From: Pseudomonas fluorescens
GTDB lineage: Bacteria; Pseudomonadota; Gammaproteobacteria; Pseudomonadales; Pseudomonadaceae
Reading direction: 5' to 3'
DNA length: 64,000 nt
Assembly (NCBI RefSeq): GCF_902498195.1
Contig: NZ_CABVIY010000002.1
Coordinates: 496,001 to 560,000, forward strand
Below are positions 19,414-27,468 of the stretch, in pieces. Position 1 is the stretch's first letter. Each line of letters starts with the position of its first letter. A program made the position numbers and the translations under genes. The notes beneath the pieces were generated by a model. That model was not told where the DNA came from, did no database searches, and worked only from the letters and a program-made list of their open reading frames with translations.

Positions 19414-20079
19414 ATGAGTGCCCCCTTGAAAATCGATTTCGTCAGCGACGTGTCCTGCCCCTGGTGCGTTGTCGGTCTGTACGGCCTGACACGGGCCCTG
19501 GAGATACTGCGCGACGAAGTCCGCACCGAGATCCGTTTCCAGCCATTCGAGCTGAACCCGAAGATGGGCCCTGAAGGGCAGAACATCACCGAGCACATCA
19601 CCGAAAAATACGGCTCGACCCCGGAGCAGTCGCAAAAGAACCGCGAGATGATCCGCGCCCGCGGCGCCGAAGTCGGCTTTGCCTTTCGTACCGATGGCAA
19701 CAGCCGCATCTACAACACCTTCGATGCCCACCGTTTGCTGCACTGGGCGGGTCTGGAAGGGCTGCAATTGCCATTGAAGGAAGCGTTGTTCAAGGCGTAT
19801 TTCACGGACGGCGGCAACCCCTCCGACCGCGCTCAGTTGGCGCAGGTCGCCGAAAGCGTCGGGCTGGACCGGCAGCGGGCCGAGGCAATCCTGGCGTCGG
19901 ATGAATTTGCCGAAGAGGTTCGACGCGAGGAACAGCTGTGGCTGACGCGTGGAGTCAGCTCGGTGCCGACCGTCGTGTTCAACGGCCAATACGCCGTGAC
20001 GGGCGGGCAACCGGTAGAGAGCTTTGTCGGGGCGATTCGCCAGATCATCAGTGAAGCGAAGGGCGGCACGGTTAGCTGA
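19414..20079 (+). CDS. DsbA/FrnE-family thioredoxin-fold oxidoreductase
   Basis: 221 residues without a signal peptide, so cytoplasmic. It has the CPWC redox motif at Cys15-Cys18 ([11 protein letters not shown]), a DsbA-like helical insertion, and the cis-proline region [11 protein letters not shown] near residue 185. This fits the FrnE or 2-hydroxychromene-2-carboxylate isomerase-like branch of DsbA proteins, thought to exchange disulfides or use glutathione in the cytoplasm. A gaggtgaa ribosome site precedes the ATG. The gene is isolated between two near-identical REPINs. Confidence 0.9.
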   Translation: MSAPLKIDFVSDVSCPWCVVGLYGLTRALEILRDEVRTEIRFQPFELNPKMGPEGQNITEHITEKYGSTPEQSQKNREMIRARGAEVGFAFRTDGNSRIYNTFDAHRLLHWAGLEGLQLPLKEALFKAYFTDGGNPSDRAQLAQVAESVGLDRQRAEAILASDEFAEEVRREEQLWLTRGVSSVPTVVFNGQYAVTGGQPVESFVGAIRQIISEAKGGTVS

Positions 20080-20094
20080 CCGTTTAGAGATCCT

Positions 20095-20181
20095 GTGGGA
20101 GCGGGCTTGCTCGCGAAGGCGGCGTTTCAGTGAAAAAAATCTCGCCTGACTCACCGCCTTCGCGAGCAAGCCCGCTCCCAC
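20095..20181. repeat. REPIN, right of a near-identical pair around the DsbA-type gene
   Basis: 87 bases, differing from the copy at 19258 at only two spacer positions (c to t and a to t). It lies between the oxidoreductase and the convergent glpM gene. Confidence 0.95.
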
Positions 20182-20194
20182 AGGGAAGGCATGT

Positions 20195-20539
20195 TCAGGC
20201 GTGGATACGCACCCAGATCGAAACGAGCACCGTCGCCGCCATCAACCACGCCCCGGCTGCCACCGCCAGTGAAGCCTCCAGCCGCATTCGGTCGACCATC
20301 ACATACAAGGTCGCCAGGTAGATGAAGTAAGGAATGATCGACCACATGCCGAACACGATGGTGGTCTTCAGGTCATCGACCGAACGCCCTTTGCCGACGA
20401 TGTAATGGGCGATCAGCGCGAAGGTCGGAAACAGCGGCACCAGGCCGGCGATGTAGTAATTTTTGGTCTTGGCCAGGGCGGCGAGGATCACCACCACCGC
20501 CGCGCCCAGGGTTGCTTTGAGAATCAGGTCCACACACAT
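20195..20539 (-). CDS. glpM: GlpM-family inner-membrane protein
   Basis: 114 residues with four hydrophobic segments, starting MCVDLILKATLGAAVVVILA and containing AGLVPLFPTFALIAHYIVG, which is characteristic of the GlpM family. In P. aeruginosa glpM is reported to affect glpD expression and alginate production, but its biochemical role is not known. It lies 5 bases downstream of aauR on the same strand, so it may be read through from the aau genes. Confidence 0.85.
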   Translation of the reverse strand: MCVDLILKATLGAAVVVILAALAKTKNYYIAGLVPLFPTFALIAHYIVGKGRSVDDLKTTIVFGMWSIIPYFIYLATLYVMVDRMRLEASLAVAAGAWLMAATVLVSIWVRIHA

Positions 20540-20544
20540 CTCGC

Positions 20545-21873
20545 TTAATGGCTCAGGCCGTACTTTTTCACTTTGTCGAACAGCGTGGTCTTGGCCATGC
20601 CCAGCTCCTGGCTGGCCTGGGTCAGGTTGCCGCCGCTGCGCTGCAAGGCATCGCTCAACAGGTTGCGTTCGAAGGCTTCCACCGCTTCGGCGAAGGCCAG
20701 GCCTTGAGTGCTGCCGCCGGCGCCGGGCTTTTTGAACGCCGGCAGGCCGAGGGCGAAGCGTTCGGCGACGTTGCGCAGTTCGCGCACGTTGCCGGGCCAG
20801 TCGTGGCTCATCAGGTTCGACAGGGTCTGGTTATCCAGCTCCGGCGCGGTGCGGTCGAAGCGCAGGGACGACTGCTGCAGGAAGTATTCGAACAGTTGCA
20901 GGATGTCTTCGCGGCGTTCGCGCAGTGGCGGCAGTTCCAGGGTCACCACGTTGAGGCGGTAATACAGGTCGCTGCGGAACTCGCCGGCCTTGCTTGATTC
21001 GTCCAGGTCGGACTTGGTCGCGGCGATCACCCGGCAATCCACGGCCACGCTCTGGTTCGAACCGAGGCGTTCAAGGGTACGCTCCTGCAACACCCGCAGC
21101 AGTTTGATCTGCAAGGGCAGGGGCATGCTTTCCACTTCGTCGAGGAACAGCGTGCCACCGTCGGCGTGTTCGATCTTGCCGATCCGGCGCTTGCCGGCAC
21201 CGGTGAAGGCGTTGGCTTCATGGCCGAAGATTTCGCTCTCGAACAGGTTCTCCGGCAGGCCGCCGCAGTTCAGTGCGACGAATTGCCGGGTGTGCCGGCG
21301 ACTGAAGTCATGCAGGCAGCGCGCGACCAATTCCTTGCCGGTCCCGGTTTCACCTTCGATCAGCACATTGGCCGAGGTATCGGCGACGTTGGCGATCAAT
21401 TCACGCAAATTCTGCATGGCCGGCGAACGACCGATGATCCGCCCTTCGAGGGAATCGCGTTCGGCCAGTTGCCGACGCAATGACGAGACTTCCCGCGCCA
21501 GGCCGCGTTGCTCAAGGGCGCGCCGGGCCACCTCCACCAGGCGTTCCGGGGAGAAGGGTTTTTCCATGAAGTCATAGGCGCCTTTCTGCATCGCGCCGAC
21601 GGCCATGGAGATGTCGCCGTGCCCGGTGATCAGCACCACCGGCAGGCTGCGGTCGCGGGCCTTGAGGCGGTTCAGCAGCTCCAGGCCATCGATGCCCGGC
21701 AGGCGAATGTCACTGATGACGATGCCGGCAAAGTTGTCACCCACGCGCTCCAGGGCTTCTTCGGCACTGCCGACGCCGATGCAGGGAATGTCTTCCAGAG
21801 TCAGCGCCTGTTGGCAGCCGAGCAGCACGTGGGGATCGTCTTCGACGATCAATACACTAAGGTCGTTGTTCAT
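20545..21873 (-). CDS. aauR: AauR, sigma-54-dependent response regulator for acidic amino acid uptake
   Basis: 442 residues in the NtrC/DctD layout. The receiver has phosphoacceptor Asp55 (VISDIRLPG) and Lys105. The AAA+ domain has Walker A GETGTGKE (174-181) and Walker B TLFLDE (241-246). A Fis-type helix-turn-helix is at the end (ALQRSGGNLTQASQELGMAK). The sigma-54 contact loop reads NAFTGA (221-226) instead of the usual GAFTGA. Its start overlaps the aauS stop by ATGA. By homology and synteny with P. putida AauR it activates glutamate/aspartate uptake genes; matching operators lie upstream of aatJ. Confidence 0.92.
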   Translation of the reverse strand: MNNDLSVLIVEDDPHVLLGCQQALTLEDIPCIGVGSAEEALERVGDNFAGIVISDIRLPGIDGLELLNRLKARDRSLPVVLITGHGDISMAVGAMQKGAYDFMEKPFSPERLVEVARRALEQRGLAREVSSLRRQLAERDSLEGRIIGRSPAMQNLRELIANVADTSANVLIEGETGTGKELVARCLHDFSRRHTRQFVALNCGGLPENLFESEIFGHEANAFTGAGKRRIGKIEHADGGTLFLDEVESMPLPLQIKLLRVLQERTLERLGSNQSVAVDCRVIAATKSDLDESSKAGEFRSDLYYRLNVVTLELPPLRERREDILQLFEYFLQQSSLRFDRTAPELDNQTLSNLMSHDWPGNVRELRNVAERFALGLPAFKKPGAGGSTQGLAFAEAVEAFERNLLSDALQRSGGNLTQASQELGMAKTTLFDKVKKYGLSH

Positions 21874-23771
21874 ATTGGCTCGGCTGGAATGGAGCTTACC
21901 AACGGTAAACTGAGGACGAAGGCGGTGCCACCGCTGGCCGGGTGCTCAACACCCAGGTGACCGCCGGTGGCGGCGGCCAGGCTGGCGGAAAGGGTCAGGC
22001 CAAGGCCCAGGCCCTGTTCGCCGGGCTTGGTGGTGAAGAAGGGTTCGAACAGGTGCTTGCGCGCTTCGGCGTCGATGCCATGACCGTTGTCCCGCACGCG
22101 CAGCCGATATTTGCCCTCGCCGCTTTCACCTTCGAGCCACAACTCCGGTCGCGGCTGCGCCTGCATGGCATCGAGGGCGTTGCCAATCAGGTTGACCAGA
22201 ATCTGCTCCAGACGGGTCTGGTCGATCTGTACCTGTACGTCTTCGAAACGGCGGTGCAGTTGCAGATGGGCGTTTTCCACCCGGGCGCCGAGCAATTGCA
22301 AGGCCGCGTCCACGCCTTTGCCGAGGCAGGCCTGGCCCTTGTCGTCACCGCGCCGGGCGAAGGAGCGCAGGCTGGCGGTGATCCGGCCCATGCGGTCGAT
22401 CAATTCGTTGATGGTCTTGAGGTTGGTGCTGGCCACGTCCAGTTGGCCGCGCTCAAGAAAGCGCACGGTATTGCCGGACAGGGTGCGCAGCGCCGCCAAT
22501 GGCTGGTTCAATTCGTGGGCGATGCTGGTGGACATCTGCCCGATGGCCGCGAGTTTTCCGGCCTGCACCAGTTCATCCTGGGCGCGGCGCAAGGTCTCTT
22601 CGGCGTGGCGTCGCTCGCGGATCTGGCCCTTGAGCCGTTCGTTGCTGGCGCGCAGGTCGACGGTGCGTTCGGTAATCCGACGCTCCAGTTGATTGTTGGC
22701 TTCCTGCAAGGCTTCCCGGGCGGCGAGACGGGTGGCGATCACCTTGCGTCGCTCGTTCCAGGCAATCAGCAGGAACGCCACGAGGGCAAAGGCCACCGCC
22801 ACCAGAATCCCCTGATTGATCGCTTCGCGGCGCAAGTCCTGCAACGGCGTCAGCAGGGTGAAATTCCACGGGGTATCGCTCAAGTTACGGGTTTGCGACA
22901 GGTAGCTGATGCTTTCATCGTCGGACTCCAGTTCGCTGTTGGCCGGGAAGGTCAGCTTTTCCACGCCTTCGGCCAGGGTTTCCCGGGCCAGCGGTTGCAG
23001 TTCGTTGAGCGGGAACCAGTAATACTGAAGGCTGCGGGCCAGCTTTTCCTTGGTGTCTTCGCTCAACGGCACCACGGACTTCAAGCGCCGGGCCGGATCG
23101 CTGGACAGGATGATGATGCCGTTCTCGTCGCTGACGAAGGCTTCCAGGCGTGCCCGCTGCCAGCGTTCCTCCATGGCTTCCAGGCGCACCTTGACCACCG
23201 CGACGCCAATGATCTTGCCGTGTTCTTCCAGGCCGTGGGCCAGGTAATAACCGGGTTCGCCGTTGGTGCTGCCAATGCCGTAGAACCGCCCCGGCTGGCC
23301 GCGCACGGCGTTCTGGAAATAAGCACGGAAGGACAGATCTTCGCCCAGGTAGCTGTCGACATCGCGCCAGTTGCTGGTGGCCATGACGCGGCCGGTGGTG
23401 TCCATCACGTAAATGGCCCGACTACGGCTGCGCCGGTTCAGGCCTTCGAGGTAATCGTTGACCGTTTGCCGGTGTTCCGGGGTCGGGTCGGCCAGCAGCG
23501 TCGAGACACTGGTTTCAAGTTCCAGCAGGCTGGGCAGGTAGGTGTATTTGCTGATTTCGCTCTCGACGGCGCGGGCGTGCAATTCCAGCTGGCGCTGGCC
23601 GTTTTCGCCCAGGCTGCGGATGCCGTAGTGTTCACTGAGCCAGAAGCCGATGTAACCCAGACCGATCATCAGGGCGATGATCAGTGGCGGCAGGAACAAG
23701 TGGCGAATCAGACGGGGTTTCACGGCAAGTGATGGCGACGTGTCGCTATAGGGATTGGGGTCGCATTTCAT
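21870..23771 (-). CDS. aauS: AauS, DctB-like sensor histidine kinase
   Basis: 633 residues from the ATG at 23771; a GTG directly before it is an alternative. Two transmembrane helices (around residues 25-45 and 320-340) bracket a periplasmic PDC/dCache-type sensor region. Then come a coiled coil, the HisKA phosphoacceptor box (SIAHELNQPLAALRTLSGN), and an HATPase domain with the N box (NLIGNALDAM) and G boxes (DNGHGID, GLGLGLTLS). It should sense acidic amino acids and phosphorylate AauR, whose gene overlaps its stop codon by four bases. A REPIN separates it from aatP upstream. Confidence 0.92.
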   Translation of the reverse strand: MKCDPNPYSDTSPSLAVKPRLIRHLFLPPLIIALMIGLGYIGFWLSEHYGIRSLGENGQRQLELHARAVESEISKYTYLPSLLELETSVSTLLADPTPEHRQTVNDYLEGLNRRSRSRAIYVMDTTGRVMATSNWRDVDSYLGEDLSFRAYFQNAVRGQPGRFYGIGSTNGEPGYYLAHGLEEHGKIIGVAVVKVRLEAMEERWQRARLEAFVSDENGIIILSSDPARRLKSVVPLSEDTKEKLARSLQYYWFPLNELQPLARETLAEGVEKLTFPANSELESDDESISYLSQTRNLSDTPWNFTLLTPLQDLRREAINQGILVAVAFALVAFLLIAWNERRKVIATRLAAREALQEANNQLERRITERTVDLRASNERLKGQIRERRHAEETLRRAQDELVQAGKLAAIGQMSTSIAHELNQPLAALRTLSGNTVRFLERGQLDVASTNLKTINELIDRMGRITASLRSFARRGDDKGQACLGKGVDAALQLLGARVENAHLQLHRRFEDVQVQIDQTRLEQILVNLIGNALDAMQAQPRPELWLEGESGEGKYRLRVRDNGHGIDAEARKHLFEPFFTTKPGEQGLGLGLTLSASLAAATGGHLGVEHPASGGTAFVLSLPLVSSIPAEPI

Positions 23772-23826
23772 CACAGATGCCTTGGGTCAACCACAACACA
23801 AATCTTCAGGCCACCCCGGATCCAAT

Positions 23827-23914
23827 GTGGAAGCGGGCTTGCTCGCGAAGAGGCCGGCGCATTCAACAATGATGTCGACTGAAATGACGCCTTCGCGAGC
23901 AAGTCCGCTCCCAC
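23827..23914. repeat. REPIN between aatP and aauS
   Basis: Arms gtggaagcgggcttgctcgcgaa and ttcgcgagcaagtccgctcccac each carry a single change from the standard arm. It sits in the gap between the transporter genes and the two-component genes and may set a transcript boundary there. Confidence 0.9.
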
Positions 23915-23935
23915 AGTGGGGGAGCGGTGTCTTGC

Positions 23936-24670
23936 TTAGTGCTGCAGAATCTTGTTGAGGAAGTGCTGCGTACGCTCGGCGCGGTGGCTGATGTCGCCGA
24001 AGAACTCCTCTTTCTTGCAGTCTTCGATGATCTTGCCCTGGTCCATGAAGATCACGCGGTCGGCCACTTTACGGGCGAAGCCCATTTCGTGGGTCACGCA
24101 CATCATGGTCATGCCTTCGTGGGCCAGTTGCACCATCACGTCCAGTACTTCGTTGACCATTTCCGGGTCCAGCGCCGAGGTCGGTTCGTCGAACAGCATG
24201 ACGATCGGGTCCATCGCCAGCGCACGGGCGATCGCCACACGCTGCTGCTGGCCACCGGACAGTTGGCCCGGATGCTTGTGCGCATGGGCAGACAGCCCGA
24301 CACGCTCCAGCAGTTGCAGGCCTTTCTTGGTGGCTTCTTCCTTGCTGCGGCCCAGCACCTTGATCTGCGCGATGGTCAGGTTCTCGGTGATGGTCAGGTG
24401 CGGGAACAGTTCGAAGTGCTGGAATACCATGCCTACCCGCGAGCGCAGCTTGGGCAGGTTGGTCTTCGGGTCGGCGATGGAAGTGCCGTCGACCACGATG
24501 TCGCCCTTCTGGAACGGTTCCAGGGCGTTGACGCACTTGATCAGGGTCGATTTGCCGGAGCCGGACGGCCCGCACACCACGATCACTTCGCCTTTCTTGA
24601 CCTCGGTGCTGCAATCAGTCAGCACCTGGAAGTCCCCATACCACTTGTTGATGTTTTTGATAGAGATCAT
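23936..24670 (-). CDS. aatP: AatP, glutamate/aspartate ABC transporter ATPase
   Basis: 244 residues. It has Walker [10 protein letters not shown], the signature LSGGQQQR, Walker [14 protein letters not shown], and the switch histidine in [13 protein letters not shown], matching GltL/GlnQ-type polar amino acid ATPases. The start overlaps the end of aatM by four bases. It powers uptake through AatQ-AatM of substrate delivered by AatJ. Confidence 0.95.
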   Translation of the reverse strand: MISIKNINKWYGDFQVLTDCSTEVKKGEVIVVCGPSGSGKSTLIKCVNALEPFQKGDIVVDGTSIADPKTNLPKLRSRVGMVFQHFELFPHLTITENLTIAQIKVLGRSKEEATKKGLQLLERVGLSAHAHKHPGQLSGGQQQRVAIARALAMDPIVMLFDEPTSALDPEMVNEVLDVMVQLAHEGMTMMCVTHEMGFARKVADRVIFMDQGKIIEDCKKEEFFGDISHRAERTQHFLNKILQH

Positions 24671-25341
24671 ACGGCGAACCTTTTTTGCAGACGCTTGACC
24701 AGCTGCGAGGCGGCAAAGCTGATGATGAAGTACACGAGACCTGCGAAGATCAGGAACTCATTGGAGCGACCAATGATGTCGCCACTGGCGCGCGAAGCAT
24801 TGAGGAAGTCCACCAGGCCGACGGCGTAGACCAGCGAGGTGTCCTGGAACAGGATGATGCTCTGTTGCAGCAGCAGCGGGGTCATCTTGCGGAACGCCTG
24901 CGGCAGGATGATCAGGCGCATCATCTGGCCATAGCTCATGCCCAGCGCTTGTGCGGCACCCATCTGGCCCTTGGGGATCGACTGCACGCCGGCGCGCACG
25001 ATTTCGCAGAAGTACGCCGCTTCGAACATCATGAAAGCCACGATGCAGGAGGCGAACGCGCCGATCGGGGTGTCTTCGCCGGTGATCCAGCGCAGCACGA
25101 ACGGCACCGCCAGGTAGAACCAGGTGATGACCAGCAGCAACGGAATCGAACGGAAATAGTTGACGTAGGCGCCGGCAATGTTCGACAACAGTTTGCTGTG
25201 GGACAGGCGCATCAGGGCCAGGATGGTGCCGAGGATGATCCCGCCGACCACGCCCAGCGCCATCAGTTGCAGGGTCATGACCATGCCGTTCCACAAACCC
25301 GGCAGGGACGGAATGATGCCCGAGAAGTCGAATTCCATCAT
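24667..25341 (-). CDS. aatM: AatM, glutamate/aspartate ABC transporter permease
   Basis: 224 residues with about five hydrophobic segments and the polar amino acid permease coupling loop ([24 protein letters not shown]). It is GltK-like. The ATG overlaps the aatQ stop (ATGA), and its own stop overlaps aatP, so aatQ, aatM and aatP are translationally coupled. Confidence 0.95.
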   Translation of the reverse strand: MMEFDFSGIIPSLPGLWNGMVMTLQLMALGVVGGIILGTILALMRLSHSKLLSNIAGAYVNYFRSIPLLLVITWFYLAVPFVLRWITGEDTPIGAFASCIVAFMMFEAAYFCEIVRAGVQSIPKGQMGAAQALGMSYGQMMRLIILPQAFRKMTPLLLQQSIILFQDTSLVYAVGLVDFLNASRASGDIIGRSNEFLIFAGLVYFIISFAASQLVKRLQKRFAV

Positions 25342-26084
25342 TTACCCCCTACGGAAATCAGGCCCGGCACGGCGACTTTCTTCTCGACCACGCGCATCAG
25401 CAGCATCAGGCTCATGTTCAGGGTGAAGTAGATCAGTGTGGCCAGGGTGAACGCTTCGAACAGGTTGGCGGAGAACTCGGCGGTCTGCTTGGTCTGCGCG
25501 AGCAACTCCATCAGGCCGATCAACGAGGCCACGGACGAGTTCTTGAAGACGTTGAGGAATTCCGATGTGAGCGGCGGAATGATGATCCGGTAGGCCTGGG
25601 GCAGCAGCACGTTCCAGTAGATCTGCGGCAGCTTGAAGCCCATGGCGCGGGCCGCGGATTCCTGGCCCTTTGGCAGCGCCTGGATGCCGGTGCGCACTTG
25701 TTCGCACACGCGAGCGGCGGTGAACAGGCCCAGGCACACGACGACGCTGAGGTAGGCCGAGGTGGTCGGGTTCAGGTCCTGCTTGTACCACTCTTGCAGG
25801 TCGGCGGGCAGCAGGTCGGGCACCAGGAAGTACCAGATGAACAGCTGAACCAGCAGCGGCACGTTACGGAAGAGTTCGACGTAGCAGGTGGCGATGCCCG
25901 ATACGATGCGGTTCGGTACGGTGCGCATGACGCCCAGAATCGAGCCCAGCATCAGGGCGATGATCCAGGCCACGATGGCGATGGCAATGGTCCAGCCCAA
26001 GCCGGAGATGAACCAGTCGAGATACGTCTCGCTGCCCACGCCGGTGGACTTGAAGAACACGCCCCAGTCCCAGTTGTAATTCAT
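25338..26084 (-). CDS. aatQ: AatQ, glutamate/aspartate ABC transporter permease
   Basis: 248 residues from the ATG at 26084 (MNYNWDWGVFF), which has a strong ggggaga ribosome site; the open frame further upstream lacks such a site. GltJ-like, with the coupling loop EQVRTGIQALPKGQESAARAMG. It forms the channel with AatM. It is separated from aatJ by 193 bases that contain a strong hairpin. Confidence 0.94.
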   Translation of the reverse strand: MNYNWDWGVFFKSTGVGSETYLDWFISGLGWTIAIAIVAWIIALMLGSILGVMRTVPNRIVSGIATCYVELFRNVPLLVQLFIWYFLVPDLLPADLQEWYKQDLNPTTSAYLSVVVCLGLFTAARVCEQVRTGIQALPKGQESAARAMGFKLPQIYWNVLLPQAYRIIIPPLTSEFLNVFKNSSVASLIGLMELLAQTKQTAEFSANLFEAFTLATLIYFTLNMSLMLLMRVVEKKVAVPGLISVGGK

Positions 26085-26231
26085 TAGGGTCTCCCCTCGG
26101 ATTCGATCGATGTACAAGTACCCGCTTGGGGGAAGCTCCGTTCCCGCCTGACCTTGAAGATCAGGCACACACGATCGGCTCGACAGCCACCGGTTCGAGT
26201 GTTTCCAAAAATGCCAGCAGGGAGTGACAAC

Positions 26232-26260
26232 CTCCTGAAAGGGCAGCGCCCTCTCAGGAG
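26232..26260 (-). terminator. Intra-operon hairpin between aatJ and aatQ
   Basis: The arms ctcctga-a-agggc and gccct-c-tcaggag pair around a three-base loop with a single mismatch. There is no T run, so this is more likely a partial terminator or an mRNA 3'-end protector that lets the binding protein be made in excess over the membrane components. Confidence 0.7.
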
Positions 26261-26277
26261 ATAAGGTTAGTCAGAAA

Positions 26278-27192
26278 TCAGGACTTCTTGTCGTCAGCCG
26301 CTTTATCGGTCGGATTGGCGATCAGGGCCTTGAGCTCGTCGCTCATCGGGAAGTTCAGGTTCAGGTTTTTCGGCGGGATTGGCTGCATGAACCATTTTTC
26401 GTAGATCTTGTTGATCTCGCCCGAAGCGTAGGTGGCCTTGATGGCGTCATCCACGGCTTTTTTGAACGGCTCGTCGCCCTTGCGCACCATGCAGCCGTAA
26501 ATTTCGTAGGACTGTGGTGTGCCGGTCACGGCCCAGTCACTGGCTTTCTTGGCCTTGGCGGCTTCACCGGCCAGCAGGGCGTCGTCCATCATGAACGCAA
26601 CAGCGCGGCCGGTTTCCAGCATCTGGAAGGACTCGCCGTGGTCTTTGGCGGAAATGACGTTCATGCCCATCTGCTTGTCGGCGTTCATCGCCTTGAGGAT
26701 GCGCTCGGACGTGGTGCCGGCGGTGGTCACGACGTTCTTGCCGGCCAGGTCCGGGAAATCCTTGTACTTGGAGTCGGCCTTGGACAGCAGGCGAGTACCG
26801 ATTTCGAAGATGCCGACGGAGAAGTCAACCTGTTGCTGACGCTCGACGTTGTTGGTGGTGGAGCCGCACTCCAGGTCCACGGTGCCGTTTTGCACCAGCG
26901 GGATACGGGTCTGGGAGGTCACCAGGTTGTACTTGACCTGGAGGTTCGGCATGTCCAGGTCTTTCTTCAGGGCTTCGACGACTTTCAGCTGGATGTCGTG
27001 GGAGTAGCCGACCGGTTTGCCGGAAGCGTCTGCGATGTAGGAAAACGGAATGGAAGCGTCACGGTGCCCGAGGGTGATGACACCGGACTCTTTGATCTTC
27101 TTCAGGGTGCCGGTGAGTTCGGCGGCGAAAACTGGCGTGCTAATCAGAGCGGCAGCAATGGCTGCGCCCAGGATATGGGGAACGATGCGCAT
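26278..27192 (-). CDS. aatJ: AatJ, periplasmic glutamate/aspartate-binding protein
   Basis: 304 residues from the ATG at 27192, preceded by gaggaaaa. A signal peptide (MRIVPHILGAAIAAALISTPVFAAE) leads into a GltI-like family 3 solute-binding protein, with ITLGHRDASIPFSY at the ligand entry and the acidic-amino-acid signature TVDLECGSTTNN. It captures glutamate or aspartate in the periplasm for AatQMP. Upstream are a sigma-54 promoter and two AauR-type operators. Confidence 0.95.
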   Translation of the reverse strand: MRIVPHILGAAIAAALISTPVFAAELTGTLKKIKESGVITLGHRDASIPFSYIADASGKPVGYSHDIQLKVVEALKKDLDMPNLQVKYNLVTSQTRIPLVQNGTVDLECGSTTNNVERQQQVDFSVGIFEIGTRLLSKADSKYKDFPDLAGKNVVTTAGTTSERILKAMNADKQMGMNVISAKDHGESFQMLETGRAVAFMMDDALLAGEAAKAKKASDWAVTGTPQSYEIYGCMVRKGDEPFKKAVDDAIKATYASGEINKIYEKWFMQPIPPKNLNLNFPMSDELKALIANPTDKAADDKKS

Positions 27193-27308
27193 CAAATTTT
27201 CCTCGACATTGTTTTTTTTATGGAGCCAGTTCATCGGCCCTTTTGTGCTGCGAATGCCTGACGGCTCCTGAAGTGTTGGCACGACAGGCATTCGTCGAAG
27301 AAGTGTAG

Positions 27309-27324
27309 AGCATGACTCGTGCCA
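27309..27324 (-). promoter_or_regulatory. Sigma-54 promoter of aatJ
   Basis: Read on the minus strand, TGGCAC-GAGTC-ATGCT fits the -24/-12 consensus, with GG and GC separated by exactly ten bases. Transcription would start near 27297, about 105 bases upstream of the aatJ ATG. This agrees with control by the sigma-54 activator AauR encoded in the same cluster. Confidence 0.8.
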
Positions 27325-27400
27325 GGCCAGGCTCAATGAGTCAGATCGTTGATTTATAAGGGAATTAAATATTTGTGGCGGGTTTTTTACCCCCTGATAA

Positions 27401-27414
27401 TCCGGTAAACCGAA
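27401..27414. promoter_or_regulatory. AauR operator, proximal (one mismatch)
   Basis: TCCGG-TAAA-CCGAA differs at one position from the TTCGG-N4-CCGAA inverted repeat associated with AauR in P. putida. It is about 110 bases upstream of the predicted aatJ transcription start. Confidence 0.65.
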
Positions 27415-27431
27415 CCGACCGCCAGGTCGCG

Positions 27432-27445
27432 TTCGGAAAACCGAA
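27432..27445. promoter_or_regulatory. AauR operator, distal (perfect)
   Basis: TTCGG-AAAA-CCGAA is a perfect match to the TTCGG-N4-CCGAA inverted repeat. Its centre is 31 bases from that of the proximal site, about three helical turns, so two AauR dimers would lie on the same face of the DNA. It is about 140 bases upstream of the predicted start site. Confidence 0.8.
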
Positions 27446-27468
27446 TGATGATGAGGCGCAACCCGGTA

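Noticed and set aside
21942..23732. 596-codon plus-strand open frame opposite aauS
   Set aside because: Shadow of a real histidine kinase gene with its full motif set on the minus strand.
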